From assembly GCA_021771675.1 (NCBI GenBank), contig JAETOP010000002.1:1-64000 (forward strand): DNA of 64,000 nt. The letters are read 5' to 3'. This DNA comes from Oscillospiraceae bacterium. GTDB lineage: Bacteria; Bacillota_A; Clostridia; Oscillospirales; Oscillospiraceae. How positions within the stretch are numbered: position 1 is the stretch's first letter; every line of letters begins with the position of its first letter. Of this stretch, positions 43,777 to 53,362 are shown in pieces. The notes below the pieces were generated by a model. The model was not told the origin of the DNA and ran no database searches. It saw only the letters and a program-made list of their open reading frames with translations. The position numbers and the translations under genes are program-made.

Positions 43777-45006
43777 ATGAGAACTTTAGTTGTGGCAGAC
43801 GATATCACCGGTGCAAATGACATTGCGGTGATGTACGCCAAAAGCGGACTGAAAACCATCACCTATACCTGCGGCAGCAGCGGTTTCTTTGGCTCCGGCG
43901 AGGCCGTGTGCGTGGTGGATACGGATTCCCGTTTCCTCCCGCCGGAGGATGCCTATGACCGGGTGTACCGGGCGGTGAAGGCTGCGCCGAACTGTGACCG
44001 GTATTTTAACAAGCAGTGTTCCGTTTTCCGGGGCAACATCGGTGCGGAATTCGATGCCATGCTGGATGCCCTTGGAGAGGAATTTGCCGCCGTGGTGCTG
44101 GGCTATCCCGCCAACGGCAGAACTACGGTGGACAGCATTCACTATGTCCACGGTGTCCGGTTGGAGGACTCCCAGTTCAAAAATGATCCAATCCATCCCA
44201 TGCACCTGTCCGACCTGCGGCAGATTTTAGGCCGGCAGACAAAGCGGAAGGTGGGGGCCATTACAGCCTCCGATCTGGATCTGGGAGAAGCCACCCTTCG
44301 GCATCGGGTAGCGCAGCTGCGCCGGCAGGTAAACTATCTGATTTTTGATGTGCGGGATGCCAATGATCTGGCACGGATTGCGGCGGTGATTGCGGATGTG
44401 AAGGTGGTCTGCGGCAGTGCGGAAATAGCCTACTATCTGGGCCTGGAGGAATGCCGCCGGAAGCAGGAGCCGGTGCTGGCCCTGGCCGGAAGCCTGACCC
44501 CGCAGACTGCGAATCAGGTTAGCTATATGCGTACCAGAGGCTATGCCGTTCTGGAGCTGGACACCGTCGCCATTGCGCAGGGACGGCGGCAGGAAGTTGC
44601 TGCCAGGTTGGTTCAGGAAGCCGAAGCGCAGTACGATCACGGGGATTTTGTCCTGATCCATACCATGGAGAACCCGGAACTGGTACGCAGAACCAAGGAA
44701 ATTGCCGAAAGCCGGGGTATTTCCAATGTGGAGATCTCCGGTATGATCTCCCAGACGCTGGCGGAGGTGGCCCAGCGGCTGTGCCAGGAACGGAGAATTC
44801 GCAAATGCATCGTTCTGGGCGGAGATACCTCTGCCGCTTTCTGCCGGAATATGGAGATTTCCGGCATGGAGATTTTTGAGGAGATTGAATCCGGTATCCC
44901 GCTGCTGAAAAAGACGGCTTCGGAGCTGTATTTTGTTCTGAAGTCCGGCAGCTTCGGCACAGATGCGTTTATTGAAAAAGCATACTACAAGCTGCTGTCC
45001 CGCTGA
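43777..45006 (+). CDS. Four-carbon acid sugar kinase family protein (OtnK/DUF1537)
   Basis: A 409-residue kinase. It begins MRTLVVADDITGANDIAVMY, the typical DDxTGA substrate lobe, has YPANGRTTVDS, GSLTPQTANQV and the C-terminal nucleotide lobe CIVLGGDTSAAFC with LKSGSFGTDAF. The family phosphorylates 3-oxo-tetronates, D-threonate or D-erythronate, feeding a decarboxylase of the class II aldolase fold like the one at 40178. The usual partner dehydrogenase (LtnD-type) and OtnI isomerase are not present here, so the standard route is incomplete; the FAD oxidoreductase might supply the oxidation. ATG 43777 is chosen over an in-frame ATG at 43738 that lies in the previous gene. Confidence 0.9.
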   Translation: MRTLVVADDITGANDIAVMYAKSGLKTITYTCGSSGFFGSGEAVCVVDTDSRFLPPEDAYDRVYRAVKAAPNCDRYFNKQCSVFRGNIGAEFDAMLDALGEEFAAVVLGYPANGRTTVDSIHYVHGVRLEDSQFKNDPIHPMHLSDLRQILGRQTKRKVGAITASDLDLGEATLRHRVAQLRRQVNYLIFDVRDANDLARIAAVIADVKVVCGSAEIAYYLGLEECRRKQEPVLALAGSLTPQTANQVSYMRTRGYAVLELDTVAIAQGRRQEVAARLVQEAEAQYDHGDFVLIHTMENPELVRRTKEIAESRGISNVEISGMISQTLAEVAQRLCQERRIRKCIVLGGDTSAAFCRNMEISGMEIFEEIESGIPLLKKTASELYFVLKSGSFGTDAFIEKAYYKLLSR

Positions 45007-45029
45007 GACGGCAGAATGGAAGGATCATT

Positions 45030-45662
45030 ATGGATATTTTTGAAGAACTTCTGGAAAAATACCCGGCCCTTGCCGGATGTATGGAAGAGATCCGGGCAGC
45101 GGGTGAGGCGATTCTGGCGCTCTACCGCCACGGCGGCAAACTGCTTGTCTGCGGCAACGGCGGCAGCGGTGCGGACTCTGAGCACATCGTGGGTGAGCTG
45201 ATGAAGGAATTCTACATCAGGCGTCCCCTGAAGCAGGAAGAGCAGGATGTGCTGAGGCAGATCGACCCTGCCGGTGAAAAACTGGCCATGCACCTCCAGG
45301 GCGCCCTGCCGGCCATCACCCTGACCAGCAACATTGCCCTCTCTACCGCATACGCAAACGATGCCGAGCCCGACCTGGTGTTTGCCCAACAGGTGTGGGG
45401 CTACGGCAGGCCCGGTGATGTGCTGCTGGCCATCTCCACCTCCGGCAGCTCCCAAAATGTGTACTATGCCATTGTGGCGGCAAAAGCCAGAGGCATGGAG
45501 GTCATCGGCCTGACCGGCGCTGGAGCGGGAACCATGGACAAACTCTGCGACATCTGTATCCAGGCTCCCTCCGCTGTGACCTATGAAGTCCAGGAATACC
45601 ATCTGCCCATTTATCATGCGCTGTGCAGGTACGTGGAAGCGGAGATGTTTGGAAGCAAATAG
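45030..45662 (+). CDS. SIS-domain phosphosugar isomerase, GmhA-like
   Basis: A 210-residue protein with one SIS domain. CGNGGSGADSEHIVGEL and ISTSGSSQNVYYAI are the phosphate-binding loops, and TSNIALSTAYAND is typical of the sedoheptulose 7-phosphate isomerase GmhA. GmhA makes heptose for lipopolysaccharide in Gram-negative bacteria and for S-layer glycans in some Gram-positives, so its place in a catabolic operon is notable. Together with a sedoheptulokinase-like FGGY enzyme at 28193 it could handle a seven-carbon sugar, or it may isomerise a different phosphosugar. RBS AAGGA precedes ATG 45030. Confidence 0.87.
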   Translation: MDIFEELLEKYPALAGCMEEIRAAGEAILALYRHGGKLLVCGNGGSGADSEHIVGELMKEFYIRRPLKQEEQDVLRQIDPAGEKLAMHLQGALPAITLTSNIALSTAYANDAEPDLVFAQQVWGYGRPGDVLLAISTSGSSQNVYYAIVAAKARGMEVIGLTGAGAGTMDKLCDICIQAPSAVTYEVQEYHLPIYHALCRYVEAEMFGSK

Positions 45663-45670
45663 GAGTGAAT

Positions 45671-47788
45671 ATGGAAAAATATCTGGATGAAAGTCTCTCT
45701 TTTGAGGAACGGGCAGCGGATCTTGTCAGCCATATGACAGTTCAGGAGTGCGGTGCGCAGATGCTCCACGCAGCGAAGGCCGTGGAACGGCTGGGGGTGA
45801 AGGAGTACAATTGGTGGAACGAAGCCCTACACGGCGTGGCCCGGTGCGGCATGGCAACCGTGTTCCCCCAGGCCATCGGAATGGCGGCATCGTTTGATAA
45901 TGAGCTGCTTTTCCGGGTGGCGGATGTGATCTCCACGGAAGGCCGCGCCAAATACAATTCCTATCAGAAATATGGTGATTACGGCATTTACAAGGGCATC
46001 ACCTTCTGGTCTCCCAATGTGAATATCTTCCGGGACCCCCGCTGGGGCAGAGGTCAGGAGACCTATGGCGAGGATCCCTACCTCACCTCCCGCATGGGCG
46101 TGAGCGTTGTAAAGGGTCTGCAGGGGGATGACCCCAGGTATCTCAAGACTGCTGCCTGCGCCAAGCACTTTGCCGTCCACAGCGGCCCTGAGAGGCTGCG
46201 CCATGAATTCGATGCAAAAGTGACCAAACAGGATATGGAGGAGACCTATTTCCCCGCATTCCACGCACTGGTGGATGCCGGTGTGGCTGGTGTCATGGGT
46301 GCTTACAACTGCGTCAACGGTGAGCCTGCCTGCGGCAGCAAAACCCTGCTCCGGGATGTTTTGAGGGAGAAGTGGGGCTTTAAGGGCTATGTCACCTCCG
46401 ACTGCTGGGCTGTTGCGGATTTCCACAACCGTCACAAGGTCACTTCCGGCCCTCTGGAATCCGTCAAGCTGGCGGTGGACAACGGCTGCCACTTAAACTG
46501 CGGCTGCACCTATGAGTATATTCAGCAGGATGTGGAGGCGGGCTTGATCTCTGAGCAGCAGCTGCGGGATGCGGTCACCGTGCTGATGACCCTGCGGATG
46601 AAGCTGGGGATGTTCGATGCCCACACACCCTTTGATACCCTGGATCTGCAGGATGTGGACACAGCCTACAACCGCTCCGTCAATGAGCAGATGGCCCGGG
46701 AGTCTCTAGTTTTGTTGAAAAACAACGGCATTTTGCCGCTGAAAAAGGAAAAACTGAAAACCGTTACGGTCATCGGCCCCAATGCCAATTCCATTGTGGC
46801 GCTGGAGGGCAACTACCACGGTATCGCCAACCAGTACCACACGGTGCTGGAGTCCATTCGGGCCGCACTTCCGGACTGCCGGGTGATGTACTCCGAAGGC
46901 TGCCACCTCTATGAGGAAAAGCTGGAGGATCCCGGCTATGAGGGTGACCGTCTGGCCGAGGTGAGGGCCATGACGGATATGTCCGATGTGGTCATCGTGG
47001 TCACCGGCCTGGATGAGACTATGGAAGGCGAGGAATGGCTGGATCACGGCATGGAGGGCGACAAGTCCGACCTGCTGCTGCCTCGGTGCCAGCGCCTTCT
47101 GGTGAAGACACTGGTGGAGCGGGATACCCCTGTGGTTTTGGTAAACCTCAGCGGCAGTTCCATTGACTTCGCTGAAGCAAACGAGGGGGCGGATGCCATC
47201 GTCCAGGCCTGGTACCCCGGCGCCATGGGCGGTAAGGCGGTCGCCGATTTGCTGTTTGGCGTCTACAGCCCCAGCGGCCGTTTACCGATAACATTCTACC
47301 GCAATGACAATGAACTCCCTGATTTTCAGGATTACAGCATGGCGGGCAGAACCTATAAGTATTTTGAAGGAGAACCCCTGTATCCCTTCGGCTACGGCCT
47401 GAGCTACACCAAGTTCGTTTATTCCGATCTGAAGGCGCCTGCCACTGTGAACGCCGGTCAGAATATGACCGTATCCGTCACCGTGACCAATACTGGCAGC
47501 ATGGACTCCGACACCGTGGCAGAGTTCTATCTGAAAGATGTTCAGGCATCCGTGACCGTGCCAAAGTACCGCCTGTGCGGTTTCCGGCACATTGGTATCA
47601 AGGCGGGGCAGAGTGAGCAAGTTACGGTACAGATTCCCACGGAGATGTTCACCGTAGTCAACGAGGACGGGGAACGGATTTTTGAGCCCGGCGAATTCAT
47701 TCTGTATGCCGGCGGATTCCAGCCCGATGCGCGCAGCGAGGCGCTCACCGGGGAAAAGCCCCTGCAAACGGAAATCGCACTGCTCTGA
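45671..47788 (+). CDS. Cytoplasmic GH3 enzyme, beta-xylosidase/beta-glucosidase type
   Basis: A 705-residue GH3 protein in the normal domain order. YNWWNEALHGVAR and TFWSPNVNIFRDPRWGRGQE are hallmarks of the xylosidase/arabinosidase branch. KHFAVHSGPE follows, and Asp244 in VTSDCWAV is the nucleophile. The sandwich domain contains LDETMEGEEWLDH (probable acid/base loop), and the fibronectin-like domain comes after FGYGLSYTKF. Start ATG 45671 has AGGAG 6 nt upstream; an in-frame ATG at 45623 lies in the SIS gene. There is no signal peptide. Substrate could be a beta-xyloside, for example the core xylose of plant N-glycans, or a beta-glucoside. Confidence 0.93.
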   Translation: MEKYLDESLSFEERAADLVSHMTVQECGAQMLHAAKAVERLGVKEYNWWNEALHGVARCGMATVFPQAIGMAASFDNELLFRVADVISTEGRAKYNSYQKYGDYGIYKGITFWSPNVNIFRDPRWGRGQETYGEDPYLTSRMGVSVVKGLQGDDPRYLKTAACAKHFAVHSGPERLRHEFDAKVTKQDMEETYFPAFHALVDAGVAGVMGAYNCVNGEPACGSKTLLRDVLREKWGFKGYVTSDCWAVADFHNRHKVTSGPLESVKLAVDNGCHLNCGCTYEYIQQDVEAGLISEQQLRDAVTVLMTLRMKLGMFDAHTPFDTLDLQDVDTAYNRSVNEQMARESLVLLKNNGILPLKKEKLKTVTVIGPNANSIVALEGNYHGIANQYHTVLESIRAALPDCRVMYSEGCHLYEEKLEDPGYEGDRLAEVRAMTDMSDVVIVVTGLDETMEGEEWLDHGMEGDKSDLLLPRCQRLLVKTLVERDTPVVLVNLSGSSIDFAEANEGADAIVQAWYPGAMGGKAVADLLFGVYSPSGRLPITFYRNDNELPDFQDYSMAGRTYKYFEGEPLYPFGYGLSYTKFVYSDLKAPATVNAGQNMTVSVTVTNTGSMDSDTVAEFYLKDVQASVTVPKYRLCGFRHIGIKAGQSEQVTVQIPTEMFTVVNEDGERIFEPGEFILYAGGFQPDARSEALTGEKPLQTEIALL

Positions 47789-47823
47789 CAGAACCAGGTG
47801 CCGGAGAAGGCCAGGAGGAAGAT

Positions 47824-49665
47824 TTGGATTATTTGATTATTACAGCGGAGCTTCGGAAAGAACTGCCGGAGGGGGTGGATTTCGCCGGCTGGCAGTTAAC
47901 TCAGTGGGAGAAACCGGGAGCATTCCTGCGACGCACCCAGGAGGGGGGCACCATTTGCTACCGGACGCTGCCCCAGCTGTGCCGTATGCTGGGCTTTGCG
48001 GCCCAGGGGGCAGAACAGGTCACAGAGGTAGAGCCCCGCTTCCGGGAGCTGTCTTTTATGCTGGACTGCTCCCGCAACGCCGTGCCCACGGTGGCCACGG
48101 TGAAAAAGCTGATTCGCCGTTTGGCACTCATGGGCTACAATGCCCTGCTACTCTATTTGGAGGACACCTATACACTTGAAGGATACCCTTATTTCGGATA
48201 TATGCGGGGACGCTATACCCATGGGGAGCTGCGGGAGATTGATGCTTATGCGTCAATTTTCGGCATCGAGGTGATTCCCTGTATCCAGACGCTGGCTCAT
48301 CTGAACGGGATTTTTCACTGGAAAGCATTTGACAGCATCCATGATACAAAGGATATTCTGCTGGTGGATTCCCAGGAGACGGATGCGCTGATCCGCACCA
48401 TGATTTCCACCTGCGCAAGCCTTTTCCGCAGTCGAAAAATCCACATCGGAATGGATGAGGCGGAGATGCTGGGCAAGGGAAAATACGAAGCCCTTCACGG
48501 CCCGGAGAATCGCACATCCATCCTTCTGCGCCATCTGAACCGGGTGACGGCCATCTGCAGAGAATACGGCTTTACGGCAAAAATGTGGAGCGATATGTTT
48601 GTGAAAGCCCTCCGTCCCCTGCCGGAGGAGGAGTGGCCTGCCCACGAGCGGCAGATTCGGGAGCAAGTTCCGGAGGGGACGCAGCTGGTGTACTGGGATT
48701 ACTATGCCCGCCAGAAGGAGAAATACGACCGGAATATCAAGCTCCACCGCCGGCTGAGCGACGATGTCAGCTTTGCGGGCGGCGCATGGAAGTGGAGCGG
48801 ATTCGCGCCTCTTCTGGATCACTCCATGCTGGCAAGCCGCCTGGCGTTGGAGAGCTGTTTGGAGCATGGTGTTTCTGATGTGATGTTAACAGCCTGGGGC
48901 GACAATGGAAATGAATGCGACCTTTGGACGACGCTGCCGATAATGCAGTATTACGCAGAGGTCTGCCATACCGGGGCCGTGGACATCTCTCAGGATGTCA
49001 TGACCGCCCGGATGCAGGTGTGCACCGGCATTCGTTATGAGGATATGATGGCGACATCCCGGTTGAACTATGTTCCCAACAATCCCGCGCCCGGAGTGAT
49101 TTCTGCTGGGCCTGCAAAATATTTTCTGTATCAGGATCCCATGCTGGGTCTGTATGACCGCCATGTGGATGCCGCTGGCTGCGGGGCGCATTACCGGGCA
49201 TGTGCGGATGAAATGAATCTTGCGGCCCAGCGAAATGAGCGGGAGACTGTGGTATTTGAGACCATGAAGAACCTGGCATTGGTGCTGGAACGCAAATGCG
49301 ACTTCGGTATTCGGCTGAAACAGGCTTATGACGCCTCCGACCGCCCCGGACTGGAAGCGCTGGCGGAGGAGTGCGGAGAAATCATCCGGCGGACAGAGCG
49401 CTTTCGGGCTTCTCTGGAAAAACAGTGGCGGGAGAAGTACAAGCCCTTTGGCTGGGAGGTACAGGACATTCGACTCGGCGGACTGATGTGCCGGATGCGT
49501 ACCACTGCGTCCCGGATTCGAAGTTATCTGAATGGTGAGGTTCAACATCTGGAGGAATTGGAGGAAGAACGGCTTCCCTATGAAGTGTGCAATGCCGAAA
49601 ATGGCGTCTATCCCATTGTGGAATCCAGAGAATGGGCCCACACGGTTACTGCGATGGATATTTGA
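47824..49665 (+). CDS. GH20-type beta-N-acetylhexosaminidase
   Basis: A 613-residue cytoplasmic enzyme removing terminal GlcNAc or GalNAc. FRELSFMLDCSRNAVPTVAT opens the TIM barrel, HIGMDEAEMLGKG carries the catalytic pair Asp211-Glu212, and MLTAWGDNGNECD lies at the substrate pocket. The start is TTG 47824, supported by AGGAGG five nucleotides upstream; no ATG is available near. The C-terminal about 200 residues are helical and outside the barrel. It is the last gene of the 17-gene run and is followed by a strong terminator. With GH38 and GH2 activity it would complete the enzyme set for GlcNAc-mannose cores. Confidence 0.9.
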   Translation: MDYLIITAELRKELPEGVDFAGWQLTQWEKPGAFLRRTQEGGTICYRTLPQLCRMLGFAAQGAEQVTEVEPRFRELSFMLDCSRNAVPTVATVKKLIRRLALMGYNALLLYLEDTYTLEGYPYFGYMRGRYTHGELREIDAYASIFGIEVIPCIQTLAHLNGIFHWKAFDSIHDTKDILLVDSQETDALIRTMISTCASLFRSRKIHIGMDEAEMLGKGKYEALHGPENRTSILLRHLNRVTAICREYGFTAKMWSDMFVKALRPLPEEEWPAHERQIREQVPEGTQLVYWDYYARQKEKYDRNIKLHRRLSDDVSFAGGAWKWSGFAPLLDHSMLASRLALESCLEHGVSDVMLTAWGDNGNECDLWTTLPIMQYYAEVCHTGAVDISQDVMTARMQVCTGIRYEDMMATSRLNYVPNNPAPGVISAGPAKYFLYQDPMLGLYDRHVDAAGCGAHYRACADEMNLAAQRNERETVVFETMKNLALVLERKCDFGIRLKQAYDASDRPGLEALAEECGEIIRRTERFRASLEKQWREKYKPFGWEVQDIRLGGLMCRMRTTASRIRSYLNGEVQHLEELEEERLPYEVCNAENGVYPIVESREWAHTVTAMDI

Positions 49666-49708
49666 AGTTCCTCGGCAAAGCACCTGTAACGGACATATTT
49701 TGATTTTC

Positions 49709-49745
49709 CTGCCGGATACCTTGGTTGGTATCCGGCAGTTCCTTT
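49709..49745 (+). terminator. Terminator closing the ROK-led operon
   Basis: CTGCCGGATACC (49709-49720) pairs perfectly with GGTATCCGGCAG (49727-49738) around TTGGTT, followed by TTCCTTT. Confidence 0.85.
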
Positions 49746-49795
49746 ACGGGGGGAGATTTGAAGCTTATATCTTTCTTAAGAATGCAATAAAAGGG

Positions 49796-49824
49796 TTGAC
49801 AAATTCGGTTTAAGTTGTTAAACT
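49796..49824 (+). promoter_or_regulatory. Promoter of the BlaI-M56 unit
   Basis: TTGACA (49796-49801), 17-nt spacer, TAAACT (49819-49824), about 50 nt before blaI. The -10 box lies within an operator-like dyad. Confidence 0.75.
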
Positions 49825-49853
49825 GGCTATAGCTGAGTTTAACAGTTTAAACT
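49817..49853 (+). promoter_or_regulatory. BlaI-type operator dyads
   Basis: GTTAAACT (49817-49824) faces AGTTTAAC (49836-49843), and directly after it lies the perfect palindrome AGTTTAAACT (49844-49853). The first half site covers the -10 box, so occupancy would block transcription, as in autoregulated BlaI/MecI systems. The half sites differ from the classical TACA/TGTA bla dyad. Confidence 0.65.
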
Positions 49854-49871
49854 AAACAGGGGGAACTGCAT

Positions 49872-50231
49872 ATGGAAACACCGAAAATTTTTGAAAGTGA
49901 ATACCGATTTTGCCTGATTCTGTGGGAGAATGAACCGGTTGGCTCCGGCAGGCTGGTGGAGCTGTGTAAGGAAGGGCTGGGCTGGAGCAAGGCCACCACT
50001 TATACGGTGATCCGCAGGCTTTCCGAGCGGGGTGTTCTGAAAAATGAGAACACCATTGTCTCCTCCCTGGTGTCCAAGGAGGAGGCGCAGAAGGCCAGAC
50101 TGGAAGAAATGATGGAGGAGACCTTCGAGGGCTCCGTGCCTGCCTTCATCGCCGCTTTTTCCAAGAACAAGCGCCTGAGCCAGAAGGAGGCGGAGCAGCT
50201 GCGTAAAATCATCGACAGCTATGAGGAATGA
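49872..50231 (+). CDS. BlaI/MecI/CopY-family repressor
   Basis: A 119-residue winged-helix protein: FESEYRFCLILWENEPVGSG, the recognition region LGWSKATTYTVIRRLSERGV and the wing VLKNENTIVSSLVSKEEAQ. The C-terminal helices (ETFEGSVPAFIAAFSKNKRL, EQLRKII) are for dimerisation. Partner M56 proteases usually cleave this family to relieve repression, and such a gene follows 51 nt later. RBS GGGGG precedes ATG 49872. Operators overlapping its promoter suggest self-control. No beta-lactamase or mec gene is nearby, so the output of the system is not obvious. Confidence 0.92.
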   Translation: METPKIFESEYRFCLILWENEPVGSGRLVELCKEGLGWSKATTYTVIRRLSERGVLKNENTIVSSLVSKEEAQKARLEEMMEETFEGSVPAFIAAFSKNKRLSQKEAEQLRKIIDSYEE

Positions 50232-50282
50232 TTTCCCAAATGCGGTCACATCGAGATTGATAAGAAGAATGGAGGCCTTCAA

Positions 50283-53228
50283 ATGGAATCCCTGTTTTCA
50301 AATATCCTGACAGCCAGCTTTCATGGCAGCATTGTGATTCTGGCGGTGATGGTACTGCGGGTGCTGCTGAGGAAAGCACCCCGGAAATTCATCTGCTTTC
50401 TGTGGCTGCTGGCAGGCCTGCGGCTGCTGATGCCCTTTGAGATTCAGAGCAGCCTGAGCTTGCAGCCCATGCCGGAGGTAAGGCAGCAGTGGCAAGCTTC
50501 TTCTGATCCGGCGCCGCGGGAACCCCTCCCGGAGCCGTTGGTGCAGAGCCAGGAGCCTGCCCAGCTGCCGGAAGCAACCGTCGTCACCCCGGAGGAGCCC
50601 AACCCGGAGCTTTCCAAGCCCGCGCTGAATTGGAAGGGCGTGATTCCCTATGTGTGGCTGGGGGTGGCCGCCTGCTTCGGCCTTTACATGCTTTGCGCCT
50701 ATCTGAGCCTGAAAAACAAGGTGCGGGAGGCGGTGAAAATCCAGGGGGGCTGGGAGTGCGACCGGATTGAGACGGCCTTTATCCTGGGCTTCATCCGCCC
50801 GCAGATTTACATCCCCATGGGCCTGAGCGCCGGGGTGCGCAAGCACATCCTTGCCCACGAACGCACCCATCTGGAAAAGGGCGACCACTGGTTCAAGATG
50901 ATCGGCTTCCTTGCCCTGGCTCTGCACTGGTTTAACCCCCTGGTGTGGGCCGCCTACATCCTGCTGTGCAAGGACATTGAGCTGGCCTGCGACGAGCGGG
51001 TGGTGCAGTTCATGGACTTGGAGGAGCGCAAGAGCTATTCGGCGGCTCTGCTCAGCTGCTCCACCACCCACCTTCACTTTGCCGCCTGCCCCGTGGCCTT
51101 TGGGGAGGTCAGCGTGAAGGAACGGATTAAGACGGTGCTGGATTACCGCCGCCCCAGCTTCTGGGTGAGTCTGCTGGCGGTGGCGGCGGTGCTGTTCGTG
51201 GCGGTGTGCTTGCTGACGAATCCGACCAGTACGCCGGACGCCGGGCCAACCCAGACAGAAGAGGAGTCGGAGGCCCAGCTCACCGCAAAGCGCATTTCTG
51301 ACGGACTGGATGCGATCATTTCCGCCGATCAATACAGTTTGATCTTCGCCGATACCACCGACAAAGGAAGCGTTGGCTGGCAGCTCCAGTTTTTCAAGGA
51401 TGGAGAAAACACGCTCTGGTGGAGTACTGACAATTTGACAAAAGAAGGATATATGGTGCTGAACCAACAGAACTACACCTATCTTGACCGGAACAATGGC
51501 ATGTGGGTTCCGACGGATACGGCGGATACGACGCAGGAGCTGTTGGAATCCCTCCTTGCGGCGTTTTCCTTTGCGGATAAGGAGCTCTTCAACATCAAAT
51601 CCGAAAAAATGACCAATGACAACGGAACAAGTTCTGAGAAAATGACATTCACTTCCCAGTCCACCGGAGAAGATGGACAGCAGATCGCTCAGCCGGTTAC
51701 GGTGTATTTTGGCGAAAACGGCAATTTGGGTACCATTCGGATTTCCAATTCGGGACGAAAGGCCGGGGATGTTTTTAATTTCTCCCCATTTTTCGCAGAG
51801 ATCCAGGAAACGTTTGAAAACGCCTCCCAGCGCATCGTGTCTGCGGAGGAGGCCGGGCCCATTGCGGAACAGACGGAGGACGAGCGACTGATAAAGCAGT
51901 GGGGGATCGATTTCCGTGTGGAGGATGATGTGCTCACCAGCTCCGGCTCCCAGGTGATGTTTGCGCAGGCCCAGGGCTATGACGATGTGATCCGTACCGA
52001 TGAATATTACTGGATCGAGAAGCAGACGGACAGCGGCTGGGAGGTGCTGCCCACATTGACGGACGAGATTTCCTGGCGGGAAGCCAATTATGTGCTGTCC
52101 CACGGCATGTACACCGTGGTTTCCACCCCGTGGAGCGACCTCTATGGGGCGCTGCCCGGCGGGATGTACCGCCTGGGCAAAGTGTTTCAGAACATGACAG
52201 CGGGCAAATCCTGCACCGGTTACGCCGAATTCCGGATTTTTGAGAACCCTGCATCCACCGAAGAGCAGAAGGCCGCCGTGGAACGGTGCTATGCCGCCCT
52301 GGAGGAGCTGAAAAATCGGAAGAGTCTGCACTGGCTGTCCATTTCGGGCCAAGAATCCACGATGGAAGAGTGGCTGGATGGGGAGAATTTCCTGAGGATC
52401 CGGCACTGGGAGCTTTCTAATCCGGAGTATGCTTCGGAATACGAGCGTACCTTTCTGCCCCGCACGGATACATCGATTCAGTATGATGGCGTTTACTACA
52501 GCGATGTGCGGGAAGACCCGGAGCTGCTGGTCAGCAAGGTGCTGGGGCAGGGGGTGCGCTCCCTGTCCACCAGTATGGACTGGAACCGCTTTGCCGACGA
52601 CTTCAATATAAGCTTTATGGAGCGGGGCAATTTCGCAACCTCCTTCCCCGAGGGCGTTGGAATCATCAGTGATGAGGTAGTGCGTTTCGTTCGAAGCTGG
52701 GATTATACAGGCCTGGAGGGTGCGGCAGAAGGCACCGCTCAGCTGACCTACCGGTTTGATGAAAATGGGAAATTGGTATATATGGAATATCTTACCACCT
52801 ATGACGAGAATCCCCGGAGCTACACCATCGAAATCTACCCGGACACGGCGGCGGAAATCGAAGCCAAAATCAGCTCCTATGCGGAAAATCCCTATGTTTC
52901 CAGCTTCTCCTGGGAGGATGCCAGGGCCAAGTATGAAACCGACGCATTTAACCACCGCTCCGGTGAGTTTGTAAACACCGATGCGGTTTCCATCACGAAC
53001 TCTGTGGACGCTGCCCGCCGGGCGCTGCTGGAATACCCCAGGCTGAAGGACTACCTGGATTTGGAGGTTTCCCACGACGATGGGGCAGGCATGTGGCGTG
53101 TCACCGTCAGGAGCTACCATGAATCCCGCTCCTCTGAAGAGTTCCGGGACATCTACCTGGACGACAACGGCGTGACCCACCTGCTGGTCTACGAGGGCCC
53201 CATTGAATATGGCGAGTCAAGAAGGTAG
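50283..53228 (+). CDS. BlaR1-like M56 membrane metalloprotease with a long novel sensor region
   Basis: A 981-residue protein. The first about 320 residues hold the usual M56 part: N-terminal membrane spans (ILTASFHGSIVILAVMVLRV, then CFLWLLAGLRLLM), a span near 120, zinc motif HERTH (residues 192-196), ELACDERVV as further ligand, and a span at FWVSLLAVAAVLFVAVCLL. Outside the membrane the beta-lactam-binding domain of BlaR1 is absent. Instead there are about 650 residues: a beta-rich domain (about 340-500, with TYLDRNNGMWVPT), an Ig-like domain (about 545-660, with YWIEKQTDSGWEVLP and GALPGGMYRLGK) and another beta-rich part (about 690-960). It probably senses an unknown envelope signal and acts with BlaI. 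Confidence 0.87.
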   Translation: MESLFSNILTASFHGSIVILAVMVLRVLLRKAPRKFICFLWLLAGLRLLMPFEIQSSLSLQPMPEVRQQWQASSDPAPREPLPEPLVQSQEPAQLPEATVVTPEEPNPELSKPALNWKGVIPYVWLGVAACFGLYMLCAYLSLKNKVREAVKIQGGWECDRIETAFILGFIRPQIYIPMGLSAGVRKHILAHERTHLEKGDHWFKMIGFLALALHWFNPLVWAAYILLCKDIELACDERVVQFMDLEERKSYSAALLSCSTTHLHFAACPVAFGEVSVKERIKTVLDYRRPSFWVSLLAVAAVLFVAVCLLTNPTSTPDAGPTQTEEESEAQLTAKRISDGLDAIISADQYSLIFADTTDKGSVGWQLQFFKDGENTLWWSTDNLTKEGYMVLNQQNYTYLDRNNGMWVPTDTADTTQELLESLLAAFSFADKELFNIKSEKMTNDNGTSSEKMTFTSQSTGEDGQQIAQPVTVYFGENGNLGTIRISNSGRKAGDVFNFSPFFAEIQETFENASQRIVSAEEAGPIAEQTEDERLIKQWGIDFRVEDDVLTSSGSQVMFAQAQGYDDVIRTDEYYWIEKQTDSGWEVLPTLTDEISWREANYVLSHGMYTVVSTPWSDLYGALPGGMYRLGKVFQNMTAGKSCTGYAEFRIFENPASTEEQKAAVERCYAALEELKNRKSLHWLSISGQESTMEEWLDGENFLRIRHWELSNPEYASEYERTFLPRTDTSIQYDGVYYSDVREDPELLVSKVLGQGVRSLSTSMDWNRFADDFNISFMERGNFATSFPEGVGIISDEVVRFVRSWDYTGLEGAAEGTAQLTYRFDENGKLVYMEYLTTYDENPRSYTIEIYPDTAAEIEAKISSYAENPYVSSFSWEDARAKYETDAFNHRSGEFVNTDAVSITNSVDAARRALLEYPRLKDYLDLEVSHDDGAGMWRVTVRSYHESRSSEEFRDIYLDDNGVTHLLVYEGPIEYGESRR

Positions 53229-53251
53229 CAGGGCAGACGTAATGTTCCCCC

Positions 53252-53280
53252 TTGCGTTTTGCGTGGTTTTGTGGTATATA
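53252..53280 (+). promoter_or_regulatory. Weak candidate promoter for the DUF5412-like gene
   Basis: TTGCGT (53252-53257), 17-nt spacer and TATATA (53275-53280) in the 134-nt gap after the M56 gene. Both boxes are only fair matches. Confidence 0.35.
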
Positions 53281-53362
53281 AAAAGCAGCATGAACAGCCC
53301 TGAAATTGGACAAAAACACCTTTTGGTCCGGGAAAAAGCAGCTATGGAATGAGGGGACGAAG

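Noticed and set aside
50298..53180. Very long open frame (960 codons) on the minus strand opposite the M56 gene
   Set aside because: It mirrors the codon structure of the plus-strand gene, has no RBS or recognisable motif, and the plus-strand protein has clear M56 features.
49872..53228. A beta-lactam resistance module
   Set aside because: Although BlaI and an M56 protein are present, the penicillin-binding sensor domain and any beta-lactamase or mecA gene are absent.
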